A DNA stretch of 64,000 nucleotides from Pontibacter ramchanderi. GTDB taxonomy: Bacteria > Bacteroidota > Bacteroidia > Cytophagales > Hymenobacteraceae. This document shows positions 8,876 to 16,978 of this stretch, piece after piece. Both the position numbers and the translations under genes were made by a program. The first letter of the stretch is position 1, and each line of letters begins with the position of its first letter. The stretch lies in the NCBI RefSeq assembly GCF_002846395.1, contig NZ_PJMU01000003.1:558001-622000 (forward strand). The letters run 5' to 3'. Under the pieces are notes generated by a model that saw nothing but the letters and a program-made list of their open reading frames with translations, did not search any database and was not told the origin of the DNA.

Positions 8876-9922
8876 CTAAAACTTAATATGATGTATATCT
8901 TCTTGAGCTTTTTTATAATCTTCATGCTGGCCAATGTCTAACCAATAACCCCTTAATGGATAAGATGTTACTTTCAATCCTTTAGAGATCAAAAGCTCCA
9001 TAAGATCAGTAGTGTTATAAAAGCTATTTTTAGGAATATAATTAAGCACTTCTTTCTTTAATAGGTAGATACCTCCATTAGAGTAATATGTGTAGGTAGG
9101 CTTCTCTTTAAAACTCTTGATACTATTATTCTCTGTTTCCAAAACAGCATAAGGTACATTAACAGTATAAGGTATAGTAACTACAGATAGAGCAGCATCA
9201 TTTTCTTGAAAATGCAGGAAGAAATCTTCGTAATCCAGATTTGTCAATAGATCTGAATTTGTTACCAAAATATACTCATGCTGAAAATCCTCAATTTTAC
9301 TCACCGCACCAAGAGTTCCGAGTGGTTCATCTTCCCAAACATATTTAACATTAATAAACTTGGAGCTTCCATCCTTAAAATATCCTTCAAGCTGCTCACC
9401 CAGATACCTGACCGAAATCCATACATCATCGATACCATAACTGATCAATCGATCAATGTTATGCTCTATTATAGGCTTTTTACCTACTTTAAGAAGAGGC
9501 TTTGGTGTATCATCCGTCAGAGGTTTTAAGCGCTCTCCCCTTCCTCCTGCCATTAATACAGCATCAACTGGTAAGTAAGATTTAAGAAACCTGAAGTTTA
9601 TTATATTGACAATTTTACCATCTTTACAGAGGACTGGAATTATTTTGAAGTTGTTTTTTCTGTAGCTGATTACTTCATCAATTGTGTAGGAGCCTCTTTG
9701 AAGAAACTTAGGGTTCGGCTGTATAAACTCATTAACTACATCATTTAACGTGAGTCCTTTTAAGAAACCTCTTCGAACATCACCATCCGTTAAAGATCCT
9801 AATAGCTTTTCCTCCTCATTAACAACAAAAAGTATTGCATCAGCGGCCAATTCATTTAGTTGAGCTAGCGCTGCCTTAATGGGGGTATTGCTAAGAATAA
9901 TATGCTTCCGATAATCAACCAT
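8876..9922 (-). CDS. ptmE: CBS-domain sugar nucleotidyltransferase, PtmE-like
   Basis: The 348-residue protein has two halves. Residues about 1-115 form a CBS pair (AADAILFVVNEEEKLLGSLT and KIIPVLCKDGKIVNI). Residues about 120-345 form a nucleotidyltransferase domain with the phosphate-binding loop MAGGRGERLKPLT, the DEPLGTLGA donor-binding segment and the metal-binding NSD. This architecture is that of Campylobacter PtmE, which makes GDP-glucosamine for legionaminic acid. That suggests this pathway may use a GDP-linked precursor. It sits between the CMP-sugar synthetase and the PIG-L deacetylase. The CBS pair could sense adenine nucleotides, but nothing in the sequence shows this directly. 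Confidence 0.82.
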   Translation of the reverse strand: MVDYRKHIILSNTPIKAALAQLNELAADAILFVVNEEEKLLGSLTDGDVRRGFLKGLTLNDVVNEFIQPNPKFLQRGSYTIDEVISYRKNNFKIIPVLCKDGKIVNIINFRFLKSYLPVDAVLMAGGRGERLKPLTDDTPKPLLKVGKKPIIEHNIDRLISYGIDDVWISVRYLGEQLEGYFKDGSSKFINVKYVWEDEPLGTLGAVSKIEDFQHEYILVTNSDLLTNLDYEDFFLHFQENDAALSVVTIPYTVNVPYAVLETENNSIKSFKEKPTYTYYSNGGIYLLKKEVLNYIPKNSFYNTTDLMELLISKGLKVTSYPLRGYWLDIGQHEDYKKAQEDIHHIKF

Positions 9923-9924
9923 AT

Positions 9925-10596
9925 TTATTTATCAATAAACTTTATAAGTTGGAAAGCCTCTGCATAGTGTACTCCAACACTAGCTCCTCTAAAGTGTGCT
10001 AGTGCTTTTATATTTTCTAATGACCGAGGGAAAGGGTGCTTCCCTAACTCTGACTCATATATTTCCATTATTTCAAGCTTCTGCTCTAGATGCTTTGAAA
10101 TATCTATGAAGTAATTAGGTAAAAATGCTTTCTCTGCCAGTACAGGGGCAAACTCTGTCTCAGAGATACATTCGTACATTAGAACTTTTTTTATGAATGG
10201 ATATCGAAATGATTTTGTACAGGCCATCACAGCATCAAAAATAACTCTATGATCAGAATGCGCATCAGATCTATTCAACGAGTAAATGATCTCAGGCTCA
10301 ACCTCTTGGAAAATAGCGGATATTTCAGGTACCATTTTAATCAAACTAGAGCTTGATAGTGTCATTGTAGGGTAATCAAGTTTAAAAGTCTGTTTGACAC
10401 CAAGCAGGTTCGCAACTTTTACAATTTCCTCCTGCCTTGTTTTGACTCTATACTCTGAAAAACCATCCTTTTCAAATATGTTAGTCACTATCAACCAATA
10501 TATCTCATCCCCATTTTCCTTATGCTTGAGTAATGCACCGCCTACACCAAGAACTTCATCATCTGGATGGGCAGAAATAACTATAACTTTTGCCAT
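9925..10596 (-). CDS. PIG-L/LmbE family N-deacetylase
   Basis: The 223-residue protein starts with the zinc-binding motif SAHPDDEVLGVGG and has the second metal site in NRSDAHSDHRVIF (HSDH) near residue 115. These are the two signatures of GlcNAc-PI/LmbE de-N-acetylases. It should remove an N-acyl group from an amino sugar. Its place between the formyltransferase (one-base overlap) and the PtmE-like gene suggests it acts on an intermediate or product of the nonulosonic pathway, perhaps exposing an amine for formylation. This is inference; such genes are known in some nonulosonic clusters, but the exact substrate is unclear. Confidence 0.82.
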   Translation of the reverse strand: MAKVIVISAHPDDEVLGVGGALLKHKENGDEIYWLIVTNIFEKDGFSEYRVKTRQEEIVKVANLLGVKQTFKLDYPTMTLSSSSLIKMVPEISAIFQEVEPEIIYSLNRSDAHSDHRVIFDAVMACTKSFRYPFIKKVLMYECISETEFAPVLAEKAFLPNYFIDISKHLEQKLEIMEIYESELGKHPFPRSLENIKALAHFRGASVGVHYAEAFQLIKFIDK

Positions 10597-11477
10597 TATA
10601 TATATTGTCCTACTGCTATATCTTTAATTTGATCATATTCTGTTAGCCAGAGTGCTCCATCTCCTGTTTTGACCAACATTTTATCAGCTTCTATTTTCAA
10701 AACTTTGCCCGGCTCTATGTTTGTCATTTTCTCAGTAGCTTCAACTACACATCTCCAAACTTTATACTCCTCATTATTGTGCACGAAGTGTGCTCCCAAA
10801 TAAGGCCTTGTTAAAGCTTTAACCAGATTTATGATTGACTTACTTGACATTCGCCAATCAATTTCTCCGTCTTTTTCCCCCCTTTTTCTCCAAGTGTTAC
10901 CTTCGCCTACCTGCTTAATTCTTTTATACTTCCCACTGATCAGCTTAGGTATAAACTCCTCAATTTGACCTAGTGCTACTTTTATAATTTTGATATAGAG
11001 GCTAGCTGCGTCATCCTCACAATTAATAAGGACTTCTTTTTGATTAAGAATGTCACCGGTGTCAGCACCTTCATCCATAAAAAAGAAAGTAGACCCTGTT
11101 TTATCCAGCCCTAATGCAAGGGCCCAAATAATGGGATGTCTGCCTCTATTAGCAGGAATAAGAGCAGGATGAAATCCTAAAACACCATGAGGGGCTAAAT
11201 TAAGAACTTCAGGCTTGAGCAGACTAGACCATCCAAAACAAAATAATATGTCTGGTTTTAGTTGCTTAATCCACTTAACATTGTTTGGATGGTTGATATT
11301 GTTAACGTATTTACAATTAATACCCCGCTCTTCACATATATCTACCAGATTAGAGAAATCTGCGTTAAACTCTGACTTCTCCTTAGTTACAACTCCAACA
11401 ACATTAACGTTAAGTTCTAGAAGCTTAAGTAAGGCTTCCCTTGAGAACTCTACAGTACCAATAAAGACTACTCTCAT
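10596..11477 (-). CDS. Sugar N-formyltransferase (methionyl-tRNA formyltransferase fold)
   Basis: The 293-residue protein has the FMT-type Rossmann domain (MRVVFIGTVEFSREALLKLL), the folate/catalytic loop GFHPALIPANRGRHPI near residue 105, and MDEGADTGDIL with the catalytic Asp near residue 140. The region around residues 205-293 fits the smaller C-terminal domain. Related enzymes transfer formyl from N10-formyl-tetrahydrofolate to 4-amino sugars. The usual Asn-x-His-Asp triad is altered: the residue two before His is Gly. The ATG overlaps the neuC stop as ATGA. Position within legB-legC-neuB-neuC suggests N-formylation replaces the N-acetylation normally done by LegH. Confidence 0.78.
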   Translation of the reverse strand: MRVVFIGTVEFSREALLKLLELNVNVVGVVTKEKSEFNADFSNLVDICEERGINCKYVNNINHPNNVKWIKQLKPDILFCFGWSSLLKPEVLNLAPHGVLGFHPALIPANRGRHPIIWALALGLDKTGSTFFFMDEGADTGDILNQKEVLINCEDDAASLYIKIIKVALGQIEEFIPKLISGKYKRIKQVGEGNTWRKRGEKDGEIDWRMSSKSIINLVKALTRPYLGAHFVHNNEEYKVWRCVVEATEKMTNIEPGKVLKIEADKMLVKTGDGALWLTEYDQIKDIAVGQYI

Positions 11478-12628
11478 ACTAGGTCGTAAAACTTCTTTTT
11501 CAGAAGCGAGCTTAGGTTCGTGTTCTTTATTACTTTGACTATATCTTTAGAAGAATCTTTTTCTCCGTAGGGATTCTTAATATGAACCAATTTCTCCCTA
11601 AAACTATCAGAGAACGCTTCTTCAATAGCATTTTTAATTGAAACATAGCTAGGCTCACAGGATATTACACTGTCTGCTTTGATTCTCCCTCTTTGCCTGT
11701 CTCCTATGTCTATCGTTGCAGTTTTGAAGCTAGGCACCTCAATTAACCCACTTGAAGAGTTGCCTATAACGGCATCCATGAATTGTAAAGCTGATAAATA
11801 TCTGAGCTGGCCCAGAGATACAAACGCGACACTCTTCTCCGGATTTTTCTTCGTATACTGATCAATTAGGTTGATTATAATCCTTCCATCAGTATCTGCA
11901 TTAGGCTTTGTGAAAATTATCTTAGTAGCTTGTAGTTCATCTAAGGCTTTTAAAAGCTCAGTGAATTGATGCTCAGCTGTGGCGTTTTCAAGCGTTACAG
12001 GATGGAAGGTTACAAGTACATTTCTATCTCCAAGCCTGAAACCTATACTTTCTTCGAAATTTGTTCTACTCAATAGATCAAGCTTATTTATATTTTCAAT
12101 TCCCAGAGCCCCCACGTTATGCACATTATGAGGTTGCTCGCCTAACTGAATCACCCTTTTTCTATACTGTTCGGTTGAAGTGAAATGTATGTGTGACATC
12201 TTAGTAATTGAGTGTCGAATCGGCTCATCAATTAACCCTTCTGTAGCCTCCCCTCCATGGCAATGAGCAACAGGTATTTTACCAATCATAGCGGCAGAGG
12301 CGGCTGCAAATGCCTCAAACCGATCACCTAGTAATAGAACTAAATCTGGCTTGAGTTCATTAAAAGCTTCGGAGAAAGAAATAATACCAAGGCCTATGCT
12401 TTTAGAAACTCCAACGGATGTATCAGAAGACAGCAGTATCTCTACTTTCTTGTCTATATGAAACCCATCTTGCTCAATTTGCTTATATGTTAGCCCAAAT
12501 TCTGGTGATAGGTGCATTCCTGTAACACATATCTGCAAATCAATATCAAATTCTTGCTGTAACTCCTTCATTGTCCAATAGAGAAGCCCATACTCAGCTC
12601 TAGTGCCAGTGACTACACAAATTTTCAT
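11474..12628 (-). CDS. neuC: NDP-sugar hydrolysing 2-epimerase (NeuC/LegG)
   Basis: The 384-residue protein has the GT-B-like fold of UDP-GlcNAc 2-epimerases: start KICVVTGTRAEYGLL, then LVLLLGDRFEAFAAA, HCHGGEATEGLIDEPIRHSI and the C-terminal GNSSSGLIEVPSF. The hydrolysing NeuC/LegG branch removes the nucleotide and inverts C2, giving the 6-deoxy-mannosamine-type sugar (Leg branch) or ManNAc (Neu branch) that NeuB condenses with phosphoenolpyruvate. Neighbouring legB and legC favour the legionaminic branch. It overlaps both neuB and the formyltransferase by four bases (ATGA), a sign of tight coupling. Confidence 0.88.
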   Translation of the reverse strand: MKICVVTGTRAEYGLLYWTMKELQQEFDIDLQICVTGMHLSPEFGLTYKQIEQDGFHIDKKVEILLSSDTSVGVSKSIGLGIISFSEAFNELKPDLVLLLGDRFEAFAAASAAMIGKIPVAHCHGGEATEGLIDEPIRHSITKMSHIHFTSTEQYRKRVIQLGEQPHNVHNVGALGIENINKLDLLSRTNFEESIGFRLGDRNVLVTFHPVTLENATAEHQFTELLKALDELQATKIIFTKPNADTDGRIIINLIDQYTKKNPEKSVAFVSLGQLRYLSALQFMDAVIGNSSSGLIEVPSFKTATIDIGDRQRGRIKADSVISCEPSYVSIKNAIEEAFSDSFREKLVHIKNPYGEKDSSKDIVKVIKNTNLSSLLKKKFYDLV

Positions 12629-13653
12629 TGCTCAAAATCATCAAAACTCACAATCTGCCCCTGCTCCACATCGCTTTTCAATGCTTTGCCAACTACAGAG
12701 TCTACTTCCATTGGGCTTATACCTGTTGCAGGACGCATCATTATTAAATGATCCTCACCTATTACAGTACCTTTAGTCAAAGCTGAATTATAATAAATAC
12801 TCTTTCTGATTAGCTCTCTATTCTTCAACTCTGATGCGCTAGGTTCCTTTTCAGTACTTCCGCTTAGTGCCTGCTCAATGTTACGAATTGCAAGAACCAT
12901 ATCTTTCAGTTCCTGAGGGCTGAGAGAAGCTTTATGGTCCGGACCAGGCAACTCCTTATCTAGAGTATAGTGTTTTTCAATTATGACTGCACCTAGTGCA
13001 ACTGCAGCAATGGGTACTTCAATTCCTAATGTGTGATCAGAATACCCCACTTTAACGCCAAGACTGTCTCTTATAGCTAGCATTGCTCTTAGATTAACAT
13101 CACCCATAGGGGTGGGATACTCTGTGTTGCAGTGAAGAACAGAGATATCTTCTTTATTTAATCCTTCCTTCATCAAAACTGAGATAGCATCTTTGACTTC
13201 CTGCAGAGTTGCCATACCTGTAGAAAGGACAACAGCTTTACCTTTTTTCGCAATCTGCTCTAAGTATGGCTTATTTGTTATTTCACCAGACGGTACCTTG
13301 AATAGATCAATCCCTATTTGATCAAGAAAGTCAATACTCTCAGGGTCAAAACCAGTAGATAAAAACTTAACTCCTCTATCAGATGCATATGCTTGGAGTA
13401 CAAAATGGTTTTCCTCTGAAAGTTCAAGCTTTTTGAGCATTGAGTACTGAGTATCATCACTCTGCCTTTTTTGATTCTTTACCTGGTAGGCAGCCTGCTT
13501 GGCAGTTCTACTAACTAATTTATCAGCTTTAAAGGTTTGAAATTTCACATAATCAGCACCTGCATCAGCAGCAACATCAATTAGTTGCTTCGCTAATGCG
13601 ATATCACCGTTGTGGTTAACACCTGCTTCTGCTATAATGATCGTTCTCTTCAT
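12625..13653 (-). CDS. neuB: N-acetylneuraminate/legionaminate synthase
   Basis: The 342-residue protein has the complete NeuB layout. A TIM-barrel domain comes first (IIIAEAGVNHNGD, YVKFQTFKADKL, STGFDPESID, KVPSGEITN, VLHCNTEYPTP, GYSDHTLGIEVPIAAVALGA, EKHYTLDKELPGPDH). It is followed by a C-terminal SAF/antifreeze-like domain from about residue 285 (IRKSIYYNSALTKGTVI). It condenses a mannosamine-type sugar with phosphoenolpyruvate to form the nine-carbon acid in the cytoplasm. Length is normal for the family (about 340-350). The LegI branch is inferred from the legB/legC neighbours. The stop overlaps neuC by four bases. Confidence 0.9.
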   Translation of the reverse strand: MKRTIIIAEAGVNHNGDIALAKQLIDVAADAGADYVKFQTFKADKLVSRTAKQAAYQVKNQKRQSDDTQYSMLKKLELSEENHFVLQAYASDRGVKFLSTGFDPESIDFLDQIGIDLFKVPSGEITNKPYLEQIAKKGKAVVLSTGMATLQEVKDAISVLMKEGLNKEDISVLHCNTEYPTPMGDVNLRAMLAIRDSLGVKVGYSDHTLGIEVPIAAVALGAVIIEKHYTLDKELPGPDHKASLSPQELKDMVLAIRNIEQALSGSTEKEPSASELKNRELIRKSIYYNSALTKGTVIGEDHLIMMRPATGISPMEVDSVVGKALKSDVEQGQIVSFDDFEQ

Positions 13654-13654
13654 T

Positions 13655-14824
13655 TTAAAATTCTCTGGAGATCCTTACACTACTCGGGATATTCACCAGT
13701 CTTTCTTCCACCCATTTACTTACTGTCAGATCGTCGTGCAAGCAATTTTGGAACATGGGCAATTTGTGCATCAATGTCCAAACAGGACGTGTCATCACAC
13801 CATTACCATTCAAATCCGCTAAGAAAGCTTCGCGTGCTTCCTTGTCTTCTAACAGCAGCGCATTCAGCCAATAGTTTGCTTTTGCATCTGGTTCTTCACT
13901 CACAAACTCTACCCCTTCTATACCTTCAAAGAAGTTCTTATAACTTTCAGCTAATGCACGCTTATTTTCAACAAAAGCTCCTAATTGCTCTAATTGAGCA
14001 CAAGCAAGTGCGGCATTAAGATTAGGCATGCGGTAGTTATAGCCGATATGATCATGGTTAAACTCCCATGCATGGGGCATTTTAGCTTGCGTTGTTAGGT
14101 GTTTTGCTAATTTAGCAATTCTTTCGTCGTCGGTTACTATAGCACCTCCGCCGCCGCATGTTACAGTTTTATTGCCATTGAAGCTAAAAGTACCTAGCAG
14201 CCCAAAATTGCCTGTGTGTTTGCCTTTATAATAGCTACCTAAAGACTCTGCGGCATCCTCTACTAAAGCAATATTCCAGTTTTCACAGATTGCAGCTATT
14301 CGGTCAATCTCACATGGGAAACCGAAGGTATGCATAGGCACACAGGCTGCAATTCTGTTTCCGGTTTTCGTATTGATCGTTACACCATTTTCATTCCTGC
14401 CATATTTTAGCAGAAAAGCTTCCAGCTTTTCTGCAGACAGTCCCAATGTTTTTCTATCTATATCTAGAAAAACAGGTATAGCCCCTATATAGCTGATAGC
14501 ATTGGCTGTGGCTATAAAAGTCAGGTCCTGAGCCAATACCTCTTCACCTTGTTTAACACCAGCTACTATAAGTGCCATATGCAAAGCTGCCGTACCGTTC
14601 ACAGTAGCAATCGCATAATTCGCGCCAGTGATTTCCTGCATCATTTCTTCGAAGCGGTTTACATATGCACCCACAGAAGAAACAAAAGTAGAGTCTATTG
14701 CATCAGCAACGTACTTCTTCTCATTGCCAATAAACCTAGGCTCATGTAAGGGTATAAAATCCTGATTCGGAAACTGTGATTTTATAAATGAAATGATGCG
14801 GCTATGCCTGGAGTTCTGCTCCAT
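13655..14824 (-). CDS. legC: LegC-type sugar aminotransferase (PLP-dependent)
   Basis: The 389-residue DegT/DnrJ/EryC1-family protein has the characteristic opening PLHEPRFIGNEKKYVADAID and VSSVGAYVNRFE of the LegC group. The PLP-binding set is present: TVNGTAALHMAL, VEDAAESLGSYY (Asp of the pyridine contact), and the Schiff-base lysine in FSFNGNKTVTCGGGG near residue 215. It aminates C4 of the 4-keto sugar made by LegB, using glutamate. Length is typical. It lies 35 bases after legB and one base before neuB. Composition is slightly less AT-rich than the genes to its left, marking the start of the compositional transition. Confidence 0.9.
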   Translation of the reverse strand: MEQNSRHSRIISFIKSQFPNQDFIPLHEPRFIGNEKKYVADAIDSTFVSSVGAYVNRFEEMMQEITGANYAIATVNGTAALHMALIVAGVKQGEEVLAQDLTFIATANAISYIGAIPVFLDIDRKTLGLSAEKLEAFLLKYGRNENGVTINTKTGNRIAACVPMHTFGFPCEIDRIAAICENWNIALVEDAAESLGSYYKGKHTGNFGLLGTFSFNGNKTVTCGGGGAIVTDDERIAKLAKHLTTQAKMPHAWEFNHDHIGYNYRMPNLNAALACAQLEQLGAFVENKRALAESYKNFFEGIEGVEFVSEEPDAKANYWLNALLLEDKEAREAFLADLNGNGVMTRPVWTLMHKLPMFQNCLHDDLTVSKWVEERLVNIPSSVRISREF

Positions 14825-14859
14825 GAGGTATTAATAGAATATTTAAACCAGGAAAACGA

Positions 14860-15861
14860 TTAGATATTGTAAATATCAGCTTTGTATTGGCGCAGGTTCT
14901 CTTTATTTCTGAACCATTCAACTGTTTCGGCAAGTCCCTCTTCCAAGGTATACTGTATCTTCCAATTGGTGTGGCTCTTAATTTTGCCATTAGCGCCGTA
15001 CAAACGGAATACTTCGCTTTTTTCGGGTCTTAGGCGAACGTTATCCTGAATGATCCTTGCGTCCGGATTGATCTGATTAATCAAACTCTGTGCAAGGTCA
15101 CCTACAGTTATTTCGGATTCGGTTGCAATGTTACAATCCTCACCAACAAGACTATCAGACTTTGCAATTTCTATAAACCCATTGGCTGTATCTTTTACAA
15201 AGAGAAGGTCGCGTGTCGGCGTGATATCACCTAATTTGATTTCGGTTTTACCTTGCAACAATTGTGTAATAATAGTAGGTATAACAGCCCTAGCTGACTG
15301 CCGCGGTCCATAGGTATTGAATGGACGCACAATTGTCAGTGGTAAATTAAAGCTTCTGTAAAAAGAATCAGCTATGCAGTCAGCTCCGATTTTAGAGGCT
15401 GAATAGGGCGATTGTGGCTGACGAGGATGCTTCTCATCAATAGGAATGTATTGTGCCGTACCGTACACCTCCGAAGTAGAAGTAACCAGTACTCGCTCGA
15501 TACCTAAGTCTTTAGCTGCCTGCACTATATTGAGAGTACCTTTTACATTTGTATCAATATAGCTATCCGGTGAATGATAACTGAAAGGTATAGCTATCAA
15601 AGCAGCCAAGTGAAATACAACATCAATGTCTTTCATGGCAGTACGCACACCATTTGGATCTCTTATGTCTCCAGAGAAGATCTCAATCTGTGAAAGCTTT
15701 TCTTTAGAGAAATTATCGAGCCAGCCCCAGCTATTAAATGAATTATAATATGTAAAGGCTCTTACTTGGCAGCCTTCTTCTATTAAACGTTCGACCAAAT
15801 GGCTTCCAATAAAACCATCCGCTCCTGTTACTAATACCTTTTTACTCTTTAACTCGGCCAT
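14860..15861 (-). CDS. legB: LegB-type NAD-dependent 4,6-dehydratase
   Basis: The 333-residue extended short-chain dehydrogenase has the NAD-binding motif VTGADGFIGSHLVE at residues 11-24. The catalytic Ser/Thr lies in TSTSEVYG and the Tyr-x-x-x-Lys in SPYSASKIG. The RPFNTYGPRQSARAVIPT segment is characteristic of LegB/PglF-like dehydratases. It converts an NDP-N-acetylglucosamine to the 4-keto-6-deoxy sugar, the first committed step of legionaminic acid synthesis. The gene is followed at 35 bases by legC. The nucleotide (UDP or GDP) cannot be read from sequence alone, but the PtmE-like gene nearby hints at GDP. Confidence 0.87.
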   Translation of the reverse strand: MAELKSKKVLVTGADGFIGSHLVERLIEEGCQVRAFTYYNSFNSWGWLDNFSKEKLSQIEIFSGDIRDPNGVRTAMKDIDVVFHLAALIAIPFSYHSPDSYIDTNVKGTLNIVQAAKDLGIERVLVTSTSEVYGTAQYIPIDEKHPRQPQSPYSASKIGADCIADSFYRSFNLPLTIVRPFNTYGPRQSARAVIPTIITQLLQGKTEIKLGDITPTRDLLFVKDTANGFIEIAKSDSLVGEDCNIATESEITVGDLAQSLINQINPDARIIQDNVRLRPEKSEVFRLYGANGKIKSHTNWKIQYTLEEGLAETVEWFRNKENLRQYKADIYNI

Positions 15862-15893
15862 TTACTTTCTTACTATCAGTTGTGTTGTTACAC

Positions 15894-16892
15894 TTACAAA
15901 CTAACCTTAACGGTATTTTCTTTATACCAATTATAAGCTATACTTAAACCTTCCAGTACAGAGTATGCAGGTTTATAGCCTATCAATGCATTGGCTTTAT
16001 TAATATCAGCCAAACTATGTCGTACATCTCCTTTGCGCTCCTCTCTGTATTCAGGAGACAGGCTGATCCCAGCAATATCTGCAATCCTATTCCAGAGTTG
16101 GTTAAGTGTAGTCCGTTCGCCAAAAGCAATATTAACTACCTCGTGTTTGTTAACGCTAGTAGTAAGCATTGCTCTTACGTTAGCTTGTACCGCATTTTCA
16201 ACAAATGTAAAATCACGGCTAGTCTCCCCATCTCCATTGATATATGGAGCTTTATTATCAAGGGCTGCTTCTATAAAAAGAGGAATTACTGCCGCATAAG
16301 GTCCTTTAGGATTTTGCTTTGGCCCAAACACGTTAAAGTAGCGCAATCCTATGGTGTGAAAATCATAGGTCTTGGAAAATACTTTAGCATACAGCTCATT
16401 TACAAATTTTGTCACGGCGTAAGGGGACAGTGGACTACCAATCTTATCCTCCATTTTTGGCAGGCCCGGATGATCACCATATGTACTGGAGCTAGCAGCG
16501 TAAATAAAGCTTTTAACAGTAGCATCTCTTGCTGCTACTAACATATTCAAAAAACCGCTCACGTTCACATCATTGCTGTTTATTGGATCATTGATAGAAC
16601 GTGGCACAGAACCCAATGCTGCCTGGTGTGATACATAATCTATACCTTCCAATGCCCTTCTACAGGTTTCGAGGTCGCGGATATCGCCTTCAAGCAGTTC
16701 AAAGGCTGGATTGTTTTTGAACTCCTCTATATTAACATAAGAGCCGGTCGAGAAATTATCTAATACTCGTACTTTACCAGCACCATATTTCAGAAGGTAC
16801 TCAACAATATTAGAACCAATGAAGCCTGCTCCTCCGGTAATTAGGAAAGAACTCTGGCTTAGGTCTGTAGTATGATAAGGTGTGCTATACAT
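15894..16892 (-). CDS. UDP-N-acetylglucosamine 4-epimerase-like SDR (WbpP/TviC type)
   Basis: The 332-residue extended SDR has LITGGAGFIGSNIVE for NAD, the segment HQAALGSVPRSI, the SSSTYGDHPGLPK catalytic Ser/Thr region, YAVTKFVNELYA (Tyr-x-x-x-Lys), and GLRYFNVFGPKQNPKG. The SSSTYGD and SVPRSI segments fit WbpP/TviC epimerases that interconvert UDP-GlcNAc(A) and UDP-GalNAc(A). The ATG at 16892 is chosen because AAAGAGG sits just upstream and alignment with the family begins there. A longer frame reaching 17,051 only translates a repeat and the antisense of the dehydrogenase gene. It works with the adjacent dehydrogenase to make a HexNAcA donor. Confidence 0.85.
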   Translation of the reverse strand: MYSTPYHTTDLSQSSFLITGGAGFIGSNIVEYLLKYGAGKVRVLDNFSTGSYVNIEEFKNNPAFELLEGDIRDLETCRRALEGIDYVSHQAALGSVPRSINDPINSNDVNVSGFLNMLVAARDATVKSFIYAASSSTYGDHPGLPKMEDKIGSPLSPYAVTKFVNELYAKVFSKTYDFHTIGLRYFNVFGPKQNPKGPYAAVIPLFIEAALDNKAPYINGDGETSRDFTFVENAVQANVRAMLTTSVNKHEVVNIAFGERTTLNQLWNRIADIAGISLSPEYREERKGDVRHSLADINKANALIGYKPAYSVLEGLSIAYNWYKENTVKVSL

Positions 16893-16919
16893 ATCCTCTT
16901 TATGAAAATGGTTTGAATA

Positions 16920-16964
16920 CCGGGTCAAACCACCCCTGCCCCTCCTTAACCAAGGAGCGGAGCT
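16920..16964. repeat. Solo arm of the DUF559-element inverted repeat
   Basis: This 45-bp stretch starting CCGGGTCAAACCACCCC matches the terminal inverted repeat of the element at 33,301-33,817 apart from a few mismatches (CCTTAACC for CCTTATCC, AGCGG for AGGGG). It folds as CCCCTCCTT / AAGGAGCGG around a 4-base loop. It lies in the 86-bp spacer between the dehydrogenase stop and the epimerase start, inside the polysaccharide operon, without a partner arm or nuclease gene. The transcript would carry a short hairpin just upstream of the epimerase start. Confidence 0.85.
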
Positions 16965-16978
16965 TTTATTGCCTATTT

